This document shows, piece by piece, positions 51,965 through 62,265 of a stretch of DNA of 64,000 nucleotides. The position numbers and the translations under genes were made by a program. Each line of letters begins with the position of its first letter. Positions within the stretch are counted from its first letter, which is position 1. The stretch comes from Umbelopsis isabellina (Eukaryota > Mucoromycota > Umbelopsidomycetes > Umbelopsidales > Umbelopsidaceae): the NCBI GenBank assembly GCA_016758905.1, contig JAEPQZ010000006.1, positions 186,001-250,000 on the forward strand. Direction: 5' to 3'. Below the pieces are notes generated by a model. That model ran no database searches. It was given only the letters and a program-made list of their open reading frames with translations, and was not told the origin of the DNA.

Positions 51965-52081
51965 CCACTTTATTCAGGGACACGTGGAGCATTAACTTTT
52001 TAAAACCATTCTCTGCCCACTTTTGTACAAACCCAAATTTTTTGGTATCTCGCCTTACAACATAGACATAAATACAGTTGA

Positions 52082-53570
52082 ATGGCCTTTTTGACTATAG
52101 AGACGCAGAGACCAGCAAATACAAAATCATTTATTTTTTGCTTTTATGTATCTGGGCATGGTATGTTCAATGAGCAGTCATTGCCTCGGTGCCTGTACAT
52201 TGTGCTCATTTGTATCGTCATCAATAGGTTGGGGTCATGCCACCCGCGCAAATCAGATCATTACAGATATTCTTCAACTGCCGGCCGGACATACTGTTTA
52301 TGTAGTCTCTAATGCAACCGACTTCATATTTCAGGGTGTCATCAAGATTGGTGCCATATATCGGCATTCACTCATAGACGCCGGAGTGGTACAGCCACTT
52401 GCCTATACAGTCGATCGAGAGGAGACGATATCACAGCTCAAGGCATTCCTCGAGCGCCGTCCAGAGACCATGGAAAAAGAAGTAAAATGGTTAAAAGAAG
52501 TTGGAGCAGACTGTGTTATCTGTGATGCTCCATTTTTACCTTGGTAAGTTGTCTATCAATTACTTGAGTACCTTGGCCGATCCCAAATTAGAAACAAACA
52601 TTGAATTGCTGGGTAAAATAGCGCTGCTGCCGAGGCTGCTGGAATTCCTGCTGCCATAGCGAGCAACTTTACATTTGACGAAGTATATGAAGGGTTGTGC
52701 GAAGGAGATGCTTTAGATGAAGAGATCCGCAAACTCAATAGCCAAGTAATCGACGACTACAAGAACGCCGATTTACTGGTTCGCCTGCCCGGAGCAATCC
52801 GTATTCCGTCATTCGACGACTCTGATGAGTTAGTTCCTATCACACCTGTGACAAGCAGTTTTCCTGGCCGCAAAGGCGTAGTGAATGGCAAGCACTCCCT
52901 TCCATCTGTTTCATCTTCGAACGTCCGACTACACGACTCCCGACGTCATGACCGTCATATCATTGATGTGCCGCTCGTTTTTCGAAAGTTCCGACGACCA
53001 AGAGATGAAGTACTGGCTGGCTTGAACATCCCAAAAGAAATTCGCGACACACACAAGGTGTTAGTGCTATCATTTGGCGGTCAAATACTGGGCAAAGAAG
53101 GTTGGGGAGATCCATTGCCACCAAATTGGATCTGCATCGTATGCTGTGCGTCGGATGCAGCAAAACTGCCTCCCAAATTTTACAAAGCAACTCGAGATGC
53201 ATATGTGCCAGATCTTACAAATGCCGCTGATGTATTGCTAGGAAAATTGGGTTATGGCACTTGCAGTGAATGTATTGGACATGGTACTCCATTTGTCTAC
53301 GTTCCACGACCGCAATTTATCGAAGAGATGGGGCTGTTGAAGTTGATGAAAAATCAAGGTAGCGCAGTGGAATTACCTCGAGAAGACTTTGAACAAGGTA
53401 AATGGGCCTCCTACATAGCAAAAGCTGCAGAGTTGCCAGGTCGATGCGAACCAGAACGTGTTGTTGCCCATAACGGCGGCGAAGTTGCAGCTAGAGCTTT
53501 AGAGAATTTTGTCGTTGACCGAAAACGGCTTGGAAGAAGAGGAGATATACCCAGCACCATTGTAGAGTAG
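52082..53570 (+). CDS. Glycosyltransferase-like protein, equal to the N-terminal half of L-arabinokinase
   Basis: Three exons, about 445 aa, starting MAFLTIETQRPANT. The first intron splits FCFYVSGHG/WGHATRANQI, and the second splits APFLPC/AAAEAAGIPA. Motifs match the GT-like half of plant arabinokinase: SGHGWGHATR, VGADCVICDAP, ADLLVRLPGAIRIPSF, DVPLVFRKFRRPRDEV, VLVLSFGGQ, NWICIVCCASDAAKLPP, LLGKLGYGTCSECIGHG, PFVYVPRPQFIEE and a final HNGGEVAARALENF. The GHMP kinase half is absent: the stop follows soon after. The fold is GT-B/GT1-like with a UDP-sugar-binding C-lobe. Fungi often carry this piece alone; substrate unknown. Confidence 0.85.
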
Positions 53571-53808
53571 TGAAAACAAGAAAGGATAGCACCTGGATTT
53601 TTCACTTGTGTCCTCCTTTCGCCTTGTACGATTTGTCTTCTCTTCATCAAAGGTCAGACATTTGTCTAGATGTTACATACCTGTCAACAAGCTAACACTC
53701 GCATTGACTTTGATGATACAAACTTCTTTTTTATTAAAGTATTTGGTATAGAAAAAAAATAAGTTCAAACTATTGCTACAAAATATAATGATGGTCGATG
53801 TGAGATAT

Positions 53809-54210
53809 TTACAATAGGGCAACGGGAAGGCCTTCTTCCTCATCTTCAGATAAACCAGGTAGATTCATATCATCCTGGTCATCTTCGCCAGGTTCAGGCT
53901 GGTACATACCCTCTGGTGTACCAAATTCCTGTTGGTCACCATCTTCTTGCTCTGATGCAACTTGCTCGGTGTCGGCTTCGGACAAGTGTTCCTGAAATTC
54001 AGGTTCATCGGCTTCGGACGCGTATAGATTTTGACGCAGTCCAATGATCTTGAAATGCATACTGGCGGATCCTGCTCTAACCAGCTGTTCCTCGAGTTCT
54101 TGCTCATCGTGCTCTAATTGTTCACTCAAATCGGACAAGGATTGTTGCTGTTCATACCATGCTGACGGAATAGCATTGGGTTCCAGTGAGGGAAAGATAG
54201 TGGGCATCAT
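53809..54210 (-). CDS. Small acidic protein, APC15/Mnd2-like
   Basis: A single exon, 133 aa, from the ATG at 54210 (MMPTIFPSLEPNAIPSAWY) to the stop at 53809. The opening FPSL...W, a glutamine/glutamate-rich coiled helix (EQLEHDEQELEEQL), a short hydrophobic IIGL segment and an acidic disordered tail match the layout of APC15. That small subunit of the anaphase-promoting complex controls mitotic checkpoint complex turnover. The frame is open a little further upstream without an ATG, so a 5' exon cannot be excluded. Similarity is short and partly compositional; an unrelated acidic protein is possible. Confidence 0.5.
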   Translation of the reverse strand: MMPTIFPSLEPNAIPSAWYEQQQSLSDLSEQLEHDEQELEEQLVRAGSASMHFKIIGLRQNLYASEADEPEFQEHLSEADTEQVASEQEDGDQQEFGTPEGMYQPEPGEDDQDDMNLPGLSEDEEEGLPVALL

Positions 54211-54438
54211 CCTCAAGAACCGCGCGCGCTTGTAAAAGGAAAAAATAAATTTTACATATCATACAAATGAAAACTTTATGCGAAGGTGTTTGGTATATCT
54301 GTACATGAAAAAATATTGGTCAAGCCAATTAGGTATATGAAGAAGAAGGGGAAAGTTACTATGTATGAATTCAAATCGTATCATGATAATATGGGGTTGC
54401 TATATAGCTGAGTATTCGTCAGTTTGTTTGTTTGTATT

Positions 54439-55653
54439 TTAGCCGACAAGTCGAACCTTGACCTTCATTTCTCGAACAATCAAACCTCGAAACTTTTCGC
54501 GAACCATCTCTAGCCATCGTCGACGACACTGATCGTCTAATCCGCGAATCCACTGCTCTGCTTCTCCACCTTTTTCAATCACGGCATAGCGCACAAGAAC
54601 CTTATCTCGAATGGTTTCACCATGTGGAATCTGAGGAGCATTATTCAGGAACAGGACTACTTTGACTTTGCTATCAAAGATCACTCCTGCACTAGGCCGT
54701 ATGAAATAACGCTCTTGCTGAGGCGAACATAACGTCAAAAATTTGTAAATAATGAAATGATCGCTAGAGGTATTGACGAGCTCAAATGGAATGGTAGAAC
54801 CTCGTAACAGAGGTTGTCTAAAAATGAGTCGTCGTGGATCGCCCTTATTGAAACCATTGCTAAGTGTATTGACCATCAAGCATCGAGGCTGATCGGCTCT
54901 CTTCATACGTGGTATAGGCGATGGCTCGACAAAAGTGACACGTCGTTTCGAGTAATACACCTCATCACCATCTTCAGTGGAATTAGTGTCTGTTGAAACG
55001 GAAAACAGCGTTGACGACGAATCTTGATGAGTAGATGTACTCCTACTCCTTCGTATGATGGATGTTGGTTTATTTATATCCTCTGGTCGTGGTACAGTAA
55101 TAACTTTGGGATGTATACTTCGATTGACGATCAGCTGTTCGACATGGTCATCCTCATCCTCATCGTCGTCATCATCGTCATCGGATTCTGGTTGAGCCGA
55201 TCGCCTCCTAGAAGATTTTTGGTAGTGTGTCTGATGTTGTGACAGTAATATCCGTCGCAAAACATCATGGTTGCTGCTGTCATGATCTTTTGTAATGGAT
55301 CGCCGCCTATCTGTTATTATTTGTGAAGAATGCTTATAATCTGTTTTTTTGGCGACTTTGTCTTCTAAATTGGGTTCAGTTTTAGATTTCTTGGTCTTCA
55401 AAGCAAGTGCTCTAAGCGTCCGTAAAAATCCTTCCTTTTCAGGCTGGTTGTCAGCTACTACAGTTGCCGATGTGTCCTTACGAAACAGGAGAGATGTGGT
55501 CATAGACAAGAATGATCGAGCACTTTTTGCACTATTGGCACTCTTCTCGCTGTACACCGACGAAGCATAGCTCTTTTTTTTTCGAGAATTATTTGTTTTG
55601 TTAAAAAACGGCACCTCATGCGTGGAGGTTGCGTTTTGGCTGAGCATCTGCAT
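54439..55653 (-). CDS. MSP (major sperm protein) domain protein with disordered N-terminus
   Basis: One exon, 404 aa. The start is set to the ATG of MQMLSQNATS at 55653, because upstream codons in frame include only TTG. Residues 1-275 are disordered, Ser/Arg-rich, with a run of Asp/Glu (about 165-180). KRRVTF (54931-54948) is an RVxF-like PP1-docking motif. The C-terminal part has an immunoglobulin-like MSP domain: PRRLIFRQPLLRGSTIPFEL, YFIRPSAGVIFDSKVKVVLF and VLVRYAVI. VAP proteins with this fold bind FFAT motifs at ER contact sites, but here no C-terminal membrane anchor is present, so it is not a VAP in the strict sense. Confidence 0.7.
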   Translation of the reverse strand: MQMLSQNATSTHEVPFFNKTNNSRKKKSYASSVYSEKSANSAKSARSFLSMTTSLLFRKDTSATVVADNQPEKEGFLRTLRALALKTKKSKTEPNLEDKVAKKTDYKHSSQIITDRRRSITKDHDSSNHDVLRRILLSQHQTHYQKSSRRRSAQPESDDDDDDDEDEDDHVEQLIVNRSIHPKVITVPRPEDINKPTSIIRRSRSTSTHQDSSSTLFSVSTDTNSTEDGDEVYYSKRRVTFVEPSPIPRMKRADQPRCLMVNTLSNGFNKGDPRRLIFRQPLLRGSTIPFELVNTSSDHFIIYKFLTLCSPQQERYFIRPSAGVIFDSKVKVVLFLNNAPQIPHGETIRDKVLVRYAVIEKGGEAEQWIRGLDDQCRRRWLEMVREKFRGLIVREMKVKVRLVG

Positions 55654-57253
55654 TTGGGTTTTTGTGTTCAATATGTCACCTCCGACTTGTTGAAAGTTGA
55701 AATATGACTTTTTGATAAAATCCTATTGAGAAGGTGAATGCTTTTGGTCAAGTAAAGTATACAGCTCAAGTGGGGAAGAGATGTGAAAAAGATAGAGAAG
55801 GGAAAAAAGCAAGTGGTCCAAATGACGGATGATACAAATAAATAATAAAGACGCTTAAAACTGGCCCAAGTGATTATAACAAATGATGTCGGGCCAACTC
55901 AAAATGGTTGTTGACCACACCTTTGTATATTTATTGCCTAACCCCACACTTGCAATACACCTAATTTGAAAAACCTGCGTTTTCATTGACAGTGAATAAC
56001 TTTGTTGGGGATAAACGTAGCCTGCTGTCAGGCACACGACAATCCTATGAGACCTCCTTTTTCCCCAATGCCCCAGACAAAAAAGTAAGCCGAGAAAATT
56101 TCACCAAAGCTGGTGATCAACACTTTTCAGCCTTAGCAATCACCATTTTTGGAACTTCCGCGGGCACGTTCGTTGTCCTTCAGGCATAATGTTGTGTTAA
56201 TTTGGGCAATCGAAAGCATGAAACACAATGCTGCGAGCAACATAGGCTCCGGTCAATCCAGTAAAAAATTTCAGTTACATGTTGCATGTCTCCACTTGTC
56301 ACCTCTACTATCATGACCAAATGTCATCATCAGCAGTCAAATATCAACAGTGAACAATCGGTTGTTTATGCATCTGATGTTCCTGATGAGATGTTTTCAT
56401 ACGGTATTTCCCGCATACTGACATTGCAATGCTTTTCTCTATGCTTTATATTGTTTGATATCTCGATCTACCATTCGTCCACTGCAGCCACCTCCTAAAA
56501 GCACACACTGCCGCCCGTTCCACTAAAGGATGTTTCGCTTTTAGAATAATGCTTGGGAGAACGGGAAAATTGCTTGTGTTGCAGTAACTTAAGTGGTTCA
56601 ATATCAAAACTCTGGTTTCCCAGAGCATCCTTTTTGGGGATACTCGGTTGTGCCTTCACATTTTTGAAGGCTTCTAAGGGCATCGCACTTTTCAGGGATA
56701 ATGAATGAAAATAAGACACAAAAAAGCCCTGTGGCATTAAGGAGGCGCCTATTGTGACAAATGTGGAGGATGGGGCCGATCAGGAATTGAAAATTCGGCG
56801 CTCGACCCAACGTTTGCTGCCGTTGAAATTGACATTCATTCACTTTCACAAACGTTTGTGTGACACGGAAAGATTCCAAGCAGCTAAAAATGGAAGCGCA
56901 CCCGGCGGCTTATGGTGGACCTGCCAAGACGTCAATCGGCTAAAGGGAGTCAGCCAGATGGATTTTCATATCTCGTAGTTGGTTGATATTTCGTCATTGT
57001 TACATTTGCATAAGAAAAGCTTGGCCATAACATGAACGTTTCAAGTAATAGTAAAAAATAATTCTTTTTTTTATTATATATGTGAAAAGGAACCTTAGTA
57101 TGGATCCAATTGGCAATTGATGTTGATATTTTACACAAATTACACGAAAAAGTGCTGTGAGGAAGATGGAAATAACAATTTTTGTTCCTCAAACTAATTA
57201 GAGAAAGAAAGAAAAAGAGAAAAAATGGTAAACAAGCAAATTCAGACTAATTC
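55654..57253. other. Long intergenic region, no gene recognised
   Basis: 1.6 kb between two minus-strand genes. It should hold the promoter of the MSP-domain gene and the 3' end of the caleosin gene. Around 56440-56980 base composition is less AT-rich, and short ORFs overlap on both strands (for example 56495-56737 and 56604-56879 minus; 56754-56978 plus). None shows a recognisable motif or splice-supported continuation. A relic or non-coding transcript is possible. Confidence 0.4.
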
Positions 57254-59169
57254 TTAGGCACTGTAGAGCTCCTTCAGGATGGTGCGAGTGACAAGACCAG
57301 TGGCGGGATCATGCAGCATCGAATAGGTAGCAATCCATTGTACCTTGTTGGCCGCCCAGTGGGTTGCAGTCCATGTTAACCCTTTCTCTTTGCCGACGGC
57401 ATTCATAGCGCGTAATCCATCCCAGAATCCAAGACCTTGGACAGAGATCAAATCTTGTGGTCCTCTCGCTTCTTCCATTTTAGCATCCTGCTGACGTGAC
57501 TCAGCTGCGCTCTGTGAGAGCCCATCTATACCCTTTTGCAAACCTAGTTGAGAAACTTTGACACGACGTCCAAAACTACTCAAAACCTCCTCCAAACTCT
57601 TTGCAGGTTTTCCACTGGTGAGGAGTGGCGTATAAGCCAAGATTTTGGGCAAAACCTTGGTATAGATTGGAAGGGTTATGAGATCGGTGATTGATCGGTA
57701 AATGAAGGGGAGAGAATATGGAGATGTGAGGGGAGACAAGCGAAGATGAATAAGGAATGTCGTGGGCAGGGTGATCAAAATATTGTATCCCAAACCGCGA
57801 AGAGCTATGAGAAGGGTTTTTTGAGTATGACAAGTTACGCTACCGAGATATTATAATACAATGAAAGTAGTACTTACAGACAAAAGTGTCGAACAAGGTA
57901 ATTTTACCCCTGTTCTTACGGTCAAAGTAATCAATATGTCGGATGAGACCACTCTCTCCCTTGATTTCATCAATGACCTCCTCTTCGGCGGCCTCAATGG
58001 CTTGTTCCATTTCAGGTGCGACATTTGCATCGCTACCACCTTGCACATACTTTCGTGCTTCCCGACGTGTTTCCTCTTTGAGGATTTCCTCTTCAGTGTA
58101 TACAGGCTGAGTATCCAATGGTTTAGCTGTGGCAGATGGAGGAGCATCTTTCAAGTTATCCTTTGTAATATCGGCAAACGATCTCTCTGGAGAAACATCC
58201 TTGACTACGAAAGGTGTTAGAGAACTCACATCCTGCTAACTCAACATTCCTAATATGCTACTGTCTTTACCTGATTTTTCCTTCAACATCTCACTCGCAT
58301 CTGGAATATCTGACAAATCGTTGCTGATAGGAGAATTGGTGTCTTTTGCTTCTTGTATAGATGGGAAATCAGGCTTGACTTCCTTGGGTTGCGCCTTGTC
58401 TTCCTTGGGTGGCGACTTGACTTGCTCAGCTTGTGCTTCGGGAGGCGGAGATTTGGCGGCAGTCTTTGCAAAGGATTGTGAAGGTGGTGGAGGCGGTATT
58501 TTGACAGCTAATGGTGTAGAGGTTATTTAGAGCTGATATACAAGTTTACAGAAATGAAATAGAGCGGCTACATACATGATTCCTGCAGCATGTCCTTAAC
58601 ATCAGGCAAATCGCTTAGATCGCTTGATTGTGGTGCGTCGTGATCCTTATCTTTTTCACTCAAAGCTGGGAAATCCCGATTGTCTGTTGCCGATGCATAG
58701 CTTCGGTCAGGATTGGGGGGTTGAGCAGATTCCTCAACGCTTACATGAGAGTCTTGATTCGATTCTAGCAGATCAGAAACACCTTGAGATTCAGGTGCCT
58801 TCTCCAGTTCACCTTCTTCTTCCAATATCTCAGTAGCTTGCTGTGGAGTGGGAAATTCTTCGTCCTGAACAGTATTATGCTCAGCAACATCTGCATAGCT
58901 TGCCTGACCTTTGGTGGATTCCCATGCGTTAGGGCGATGCTCTACTTTGGGCTGGCCAGTCTCGTTTGCAGGAGGAACTTCTTGTGCGATGTCAGCCCAT
59001 GATTTCTCTCCATTGATGCCTTCAGAGGACTTATCAAGGTTGCTGTTGGAAGAACCCAACGACGGGAAATCGGATGTGCTATCTGCTGTAAGCAAACCAA
59101 ACATATAAGCATAAAATCACACAAATCAAAGCGGATAAGTTATGTCGCGACGATCTTACCGTTGCTCAT
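57254..59169 (-). CDS. Caleosin-domain protein with repeated disordered N-terminal modules
   Basis: Five exons, about 540 aa; the first coding exon is ten bases (ATG AGC AAC G). The N-terminal 300 residues are disordered and repetitive: DFPSL/DFPAL/DFPSI three times, DLSDLPDVKDML and DLSDIPDASEML, and S-[WYF]-A motifs (SWADIAQE, SYADVAEH, SFADITKD). The C-terminal part follows caleosin order: RHIDYFDRKNRGKITLFDTF, LRGLGYNILITL, a hydrophobic hairpin with prolines, ITLPIYTKVLPKI, and the end VQWIATYSML with TILKELYSA. Caleosins sit on lipid droplets, and some are Ca2+- and heme-dependent peroxygenases. Here the EF loop (DRKNRGKITLFD) lacks acidic residues at positions 3 and 5, so Ca2+ binding is doubtful. 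Confidence 0.75.
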
Positions 59170-61197
59170 ATTCGACTGGGATGATATAACTTTTTGGTGT
59201 ATAGAACTTAACACACAAACTTAAAAAGAAGTGATTGAGGGAAGCTGAAAGGGTTGGCCGCTATCGATTTAAGATAAGCTGATGGTTAGTCGATTTACTT
59301 GTATCCACAATTTTTGATTATCTCATCCAGACAAAGTGCACTGCCACGCTTCAAATTGCCAAGTTTCTTTGTGGACCGTGCACTGAGCGTGTCAAGGCCA
59401 ACAACAAACCCGATCGTAACGAGTGTTCCACTTCATCAGCCTGAGTAAGCAGGATAACAGGAATGCAACTTACAGAATATTTAAGAAGAGAGTAAACAAG
59501 CTGCTAGACATACGAAATGGCTGGCTCTGACATTCATATATGCACAAGTCGGGAAGAGAAAATTACGTCACTATTATGCGGCAATCGAACCTGCCAAAAC
59601 CCTGGCTGTGGGTGATTATCGCTCAGGAACCAAAAATTAACATGCTATTATTTTGTCACCTCATAATAACCACCTCGTTGCGACTGGTATTAATTTCAAC
59701 GAATACTTGCAATTTGCAATGAATATTTTGATCGGTTGAACCGGCCCAATCTGTCATATATATACTCACAATGTGGAGCTTCCAGGCCATGCTGGCCCAG
59801 TTACATCAAGAATATTCTTTTCGGAAGAGGTAAAAGAGGAAAATGAAATTGAATATTAAATCTCAATCAAAGCAAGCATTGTGCCTGAATAACGGTATTT
59901 TCTCATCCACGTCTTTTTCACCAGGAGTACCTGTCATCTCAAAACGAGATATAGATCTTTTCGGGCTGGTAGGCAATTAACGGCAGTCATAAGAAAATGT
60001 CACATTACAGAGTGTATGATATTATATTGACTAGGACGACAGATATCATAGACATGGCAAAGAGAAAATAGTGAGCTATGTCAAAGAATGGCCAATATCT
60101 GTCACTCTGTTGAGTACATTGTGAGGCACACCGGGTTCAATGACCCATGGGGTACGCTTACTGTCTACGATGACGTTCATGTTAGCCACAATGGCTGAGT
60201 TCATAAGGCTGGAACGGTAAACGAATACTGTTGACCCTGTTATAGCAAGAGCGTGGATTTGTTTTCGTGTAAAAATACCTTGGCAATATCTCGTATACCG
60301 GACTGATATATTGGAGCTTTGGCTAGAGCATGCTTGTACTGTATTTTGATCTTAATGTGAACGACGGGAATAGCTAAGGCAAATGGAATCATCGGGAACA
60401 TACGCCAGGAGACCATGTTTATTTAGGCCTATCATTATACTCATACCTAGCCTCGAAGATAAATCTATAAACTCGTTTTAATTGTAAGACAGTATTAGTA
60501 GTGGCAGTGTTTTCGATATTGGACTCATTTCGGATGCGCAAAAGTAGCGTCTGTGCTTGCAGAATTTTCAGTCTGATTATTACAAACGCTTGAATTCTAG
60601 TAGCTTCATGCGCAGTTGTGCAAAGTATCTGCTTCGCAGAGCTTACTCAGTCGATAGATTAAAGAACACATTATGAAGGAACTCGCAGCTGGCATGTGTC
60701 ATCCACCATATAGGGTGAAAGATCAGAACAGAATGCAATTGATATACGAGGCTCGCCCTAAGTCATTCACATTTGAGTGTTACTGACGATGATCGACAGA
60801 GTAATAGGTTATCTCATATTGACAAGCTGTAAAAACAATTTCTATCCGAAAGAGTCATAATACCAGAAATTGTAAAGTTTTGATGTAGTATGAGCAGCTG
60901 CGCACTGGGCACATAGCTTACAAAAGTAGCTGCAACGTAATTATTATAATATATTTTGTCACTATGCCACTTTAGTCAAGCACGAGCAGGGCTAATAAAG
61001 TGTAATAGACTATCGTAAATTCTGAAAATGGTTTCTTATATTATAGACATGAGTTGGTAATTTATTTGCAAAATAGTGTTACCTGTTTGATAATAAGCTA
61101 ATGTACAAAATGGCAAAAAGGAACAATCATTTTTTTTGGGCATGGATGAACGAAAAAGAATATATACACAAAGAATGGGGTGACAAAAGAAGAATGA
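59170..61197. other. Long intergenic region, no gene recognised
   Basis: About 2 kb, AT-rich, between the caleosin start and the stop of the next minus-strand gene. Longest ORF (59540-59722) is unsupported. No tRNA, repeat array or mobile element recognised. Confidence 0.45.
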
Positions 61198-61962
61198 TCA
61201 TGAGAACCACTTGCCAAATTTCTTGAATTGTTTGGTAATGTGGCCGTATTGGTGCAGATCTGATTCTGCATATTGGGACGAGAAGTTATGTACTACATGT
61301 TGAGACTCCAACGAGCAGTTTAGTGCTGAGCCTGATGTAACAAAAGGCGTTGCGAACACGCTATTCATTTGCTGTTGAGGTTCATGAGGTTCATCGTCAC
61401 TGTCTGTTTCATCCAGACTGCTTTGATCGTCATAGCAAGGAATAATGACGACTCTATCCTGGAAGCTGACTTTACGTCCATTGCACGTCTTTCGGCAGGC
61501 CGATTCGATTTTGTCGCACTGGATGTGAGTATTCATCAAAGTGTTCTGTTGCACGCAATCCTTAAAAGCCGAAGGGGCCTTGGAAGGGAGTTTGCAGTGT
61601 CGGACTGGCGAAAGGCCAGACTCTTTGGGAGCCGTACTATTCATAGAACATTAAATGATGATCAGAATGCTATGCACATTTTGTTGGTGAGAAACTTACA
61701 TATGCTTCCGTGGGATATCTGGTATGATCTTCTTCTTCAAACCGTATTTATCGCAAGTAGATTTGTCGCCATTCAAGCTAGCTGTAGCAAAATTCGTTCC
61801 AGCATCGGTTTGTTTCCGCAATTGCTGTTTAGCTAAAAACGAAGCGGCTTGTTGTTGAGCAAAATCTCTATCCCGCTTGTACTTGTGATCTAGCGGTGGA
61901 GGATGATGTTGAAATTTTTGATTCAAGTGAATATGAGCAGGTGGTTGCTGCAATGTGGCCAT
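61198..61962 (-). CDS. Small Ser/Gln-rich protein with RVxF-like motif, unknown
   Basis: Two exons joined by an intron at about 61635-61700 (GTAAGT...AATAG), phase 2, giving roughly 230 aa. The start is the ATG of MATLQQPPAHIHLNQ at 61962; upstream codons in frame are TTG only. The first half is His/Gln/Lys-rich (DFAQQQAASFLAKQQL). The second half has GRKVSFQDRVVIIPCY, where RKVSF (61462-61476) fits the PP1-docking consensus, then an acidic cluster (DETDSDDEPHE) and a tail ending KQFKKFGKWFS. No family recognised. The motif order, RVxF then acidic patch, is seen in some PP1 regulators, but the link is inference. Confidence 0.6.
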
Positions 61963-62265
61963 ATTCAAAATGTATTCATGAAAGTGAGATAATCCAAGGC
62001 TACTAATAGCCAAAAAACGATCTGTATTGCTTATAAAAGAATTTTCTCCGGCGCAAATTTAAATCCCGCCGTCACGTTTCAGTTGCCCAACTTGAAACCT
62101 TCCAGAGAAATTGGGAAAGTGTGACAGAGCTTATACTTTGGCTTCAAAGTCATTCGTTTATGAGGTTCAGCTGAACAGAGCGTTGTGCAGCCACCTTCCT
62201 TTTCCACTTTTTTTCGATAACCGGGCAAATGCTCAACTAAATAATTTTCTCGAACTAAAAAACAA
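61963..62265. other. Divergent promoter region
   Basis: About 300 nt between two divergent start codons. AT-rich; no further feature recognised. Confidence 0.4.
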
